Shown piece by piece: positions 63,277 through 64,000 of a DNA stretch of 64,000 bases. Source of the stretch: Sphingopyxis jiangsuensis (GTDB taxonomy: Bacteria; Pseudomonadota; Alphaproteobacteria; Sphingomonadales; Sphingomonadaceae); assembly GCF_016734905.1 (NCBI RefSeq), contig NZ_JAERPO010000001.1, forward strand, positions 1,302,001 through 1,366,000, given 5' to 3'. Within the stretch, counting starts at the first letter, position 1; each line of letters starts with the position of its first letter. The position numbers and the translations under genes were made by a program. The notes beneath the pieces are model-generated. The model had not been told where the DNA came from. It ran no database searches and was given only the letters and a program-made list of their open reading frames with translations.

Positions 63277-63291
63277 AAACATCATATGTTT
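63277..63291. promoter_or_regulatory. inverted repeat upstream of the MR-family gene
   Basis: AAACAT-CAT-ATGTTT is a perfect 6-bp inverted repeat with a 3-base centre, about 95-109 bases upstream of the MR-family start, in the only AT-rich patch of the 167-base gap. It could be an operator for a sugar-responsive GntR or LacI regulator located outside the window. Confidence 0.4.
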
Positions 63292-63349
63292 TGGAATGCA
63301 AGACATATAGGCCTGTCGGGCAGCGCAGGTCGCGCTTCCAGCGCCCGTT

Positions 63350-64000
63350 CTACCGTACCAGTGTCGGAGGAGCGCTTTCCTCGGCGGAAAGAAAGCCGTC
63401 CTTGTTCTTGTCCCGGTTGGAAAAAATCCAGAGGAAGACCCGGACGATCTCGTCGACGCCCATCTCGTCATTGCCGTCCGCATTGAAACGATCGAGCGTC
63501 AGCCTCTGGAAGCCGCCCTCATTATCACCGAGCCATTCGACCGCGGAAATCTTGCCGTCTTTGTCCGCATCGCGAATCTGCAATTCGCGCGTTCCCATGA
63601 ACATGACAAATTCGTCCGGTGACAACCGGCCGTCCCCATCGGCATCGGCACCGGGCTTGAACACCGAAGATTGTGGCGGGGCGGCCCTCTCGGCTGCGGT
63701 CGAAGCCTTCACCAGCTGCGGCGATCCCACGCGGGGCTCGTCGGCCCGGCGCCAGCTGCGAACCCAGTCGACCTCCATTGATGCGGGATATCCGTCGCCC
63801 GTAGCCGCGCCCGGCACCGGGCAACGCCAGAATCCGTCAGGACAATCGCGATAGGTCACATGCGGCGAGCGCAGACCGAGCGAGAGCGTCACATACATAG
63901 GGAGGTGCCAATAAAGGTTCGGCTTGCGCGCAACCTCGACGCCATCGATGTACCAGATGACCTCATCGGGCGAGACGCGCGCGCCATAGATATGAAAATC
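63350..64000 (-). CDS. glycoside hydrolase family 16-like protein with C-terminal EF-hands (5' part outside the window)
   Basis: The frame runs off the right edge; 216 residues are visible. The first 90 (DFHIYGARVSPDEVIWYIDGVEV through MYVTLSLGLRSPH to MEVDWVRSWRR) match the C-terminal half of GH16 endo-galactanases/glucanases, including the FH-Y-x-W/D and M-x-VDWVR-W segments. After a linker come four EF-hand-like loops: DADGDGRLSPDEF, DADKDGKISAVEW, FNADGNDEMGVDEI and NRDKNKDGFLSAEE. The catalytic E-x-D-x-E region lies outside the window, so activity and the substrate (agar, carrageenan, porphyran or laminarin) are undetermined. Confidence 0.82.
   Translation of the reverse strand, partial: DFHIYGARVSPDEVIWYIDGVEVARKPNLYWHLPMYVTLSLGLRSPHVTYRDCPDGFWRCPVPGAATGDGYPASMEVDWVRSWRRADEPRVGSPQLVKASTAAERAAPPQSSVFKPGADADGDGRLSPDEFVMFMGTRELQIRDADKDGKISAVEWLGDNEGGFQRLTLDRFNADGNDEMGVDEIVRVFLWIFSNRDKNKDGFLSAEESAPPTLVR

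Noticed and set aside
1-64000. CRISPR arrays, rRNA operons or intact insertion sequences
   Set aside because: No regularly spaced direct repeats, rRNA signatures or transposase genes were seen anywhere in the window.

Overview
The window is a high-GC alphaproteobacterial chromosome segment. Codon use, the tRNA-Trp-secE-nusG-rplK-rplA and rpsM-rpsK-rpoA-rplQ blocks, a CtrA cell-cycle regulator, a serC leader-type RNA and a TIGR01782-style TonB receptor all point to Sphingomonadales, probably a Sphingopyxis-like organism (inference, no search was run). About 60 protein genes, one intact tRNA and one tRNA fragment are supported. I see no rRNA, CRISPR array or intact insertion sequence.

Layout. 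1-4.8 kb: CDP-alcohol phosphatidyltransferase, prephenate dehydratase, a tandem pair of class I cytochromes c, a LOG-family protein and an extensin-like lipoprotein. 4.8-10 kb: MsrQ-like heme membrane protein, PepSY-like protein, then serine and histidine biosynthesis (serC behind a structured leader, serA, hisZ). 10-14.4 kb: GST, EamA exporter, and the tRNA-Trp/secE/nusG/rplKA translation block. 14.7-22.5 kb: M16 peptidase, purC, enoyl-CoA hydratase, PhoD and a DUF3667 membrane protein. 22.5-29.8 kb is one long run of same-strand, often ATGA-overlapping genes: proA, nadD, rsfS, rlmH, an EnvC-like factor, ctpA, dsbB, coq7 and a small secreted protein. 29.9-31.8 kb: an S9 peptidase gene broken by one in-frame amber codon. 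32-38 kb: pmbA/tldE, a CysQ-like phosphatase and rpsM-rpsK-rpoA-rplQ. 38-42 kb: prolyl oligopeptidase, an EEP-family protein with an altered active site, and fRMsr. 42-46 kb: three small glycine/tyrosine-rich envelope proteins, a PilZ protein and ctrA, with CtrA-type boxes nearby. 46-51.7 kb: LysR/pirin/azoreductase, RluA, ArfB, a second PilZ, an EVE protein and a 2OG-Fe(II) oxygenase.

The right end is the accessory part. Two formylglycine sulfatases flank a TetR regulator, and the same 17-bp inverted repeat (TGACA-N7-TGTCA) sits in front of both sulfatase genes, suggesting a small dedicated regulon. A decayed KefB-type antiporter remnant, chrA, and then the 3' two thirds of a tRNA-Gln gene follow. 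The orientation of that tRNA fragment implies that DNA to its right entered by site-specific integration. That DNA carries a damaged toxin-acyltransferase-like gene and a polysaccharide-utilisation-like group (GH16 with C-terminal EF-hands, mandelate-racemase-family enzyme, TonB-dependent receptor) that runs off the window. Together with the sulfatases this suggests use of a sulfated galactan such as agar, porphyran or carrageenan; the substrate is inference.
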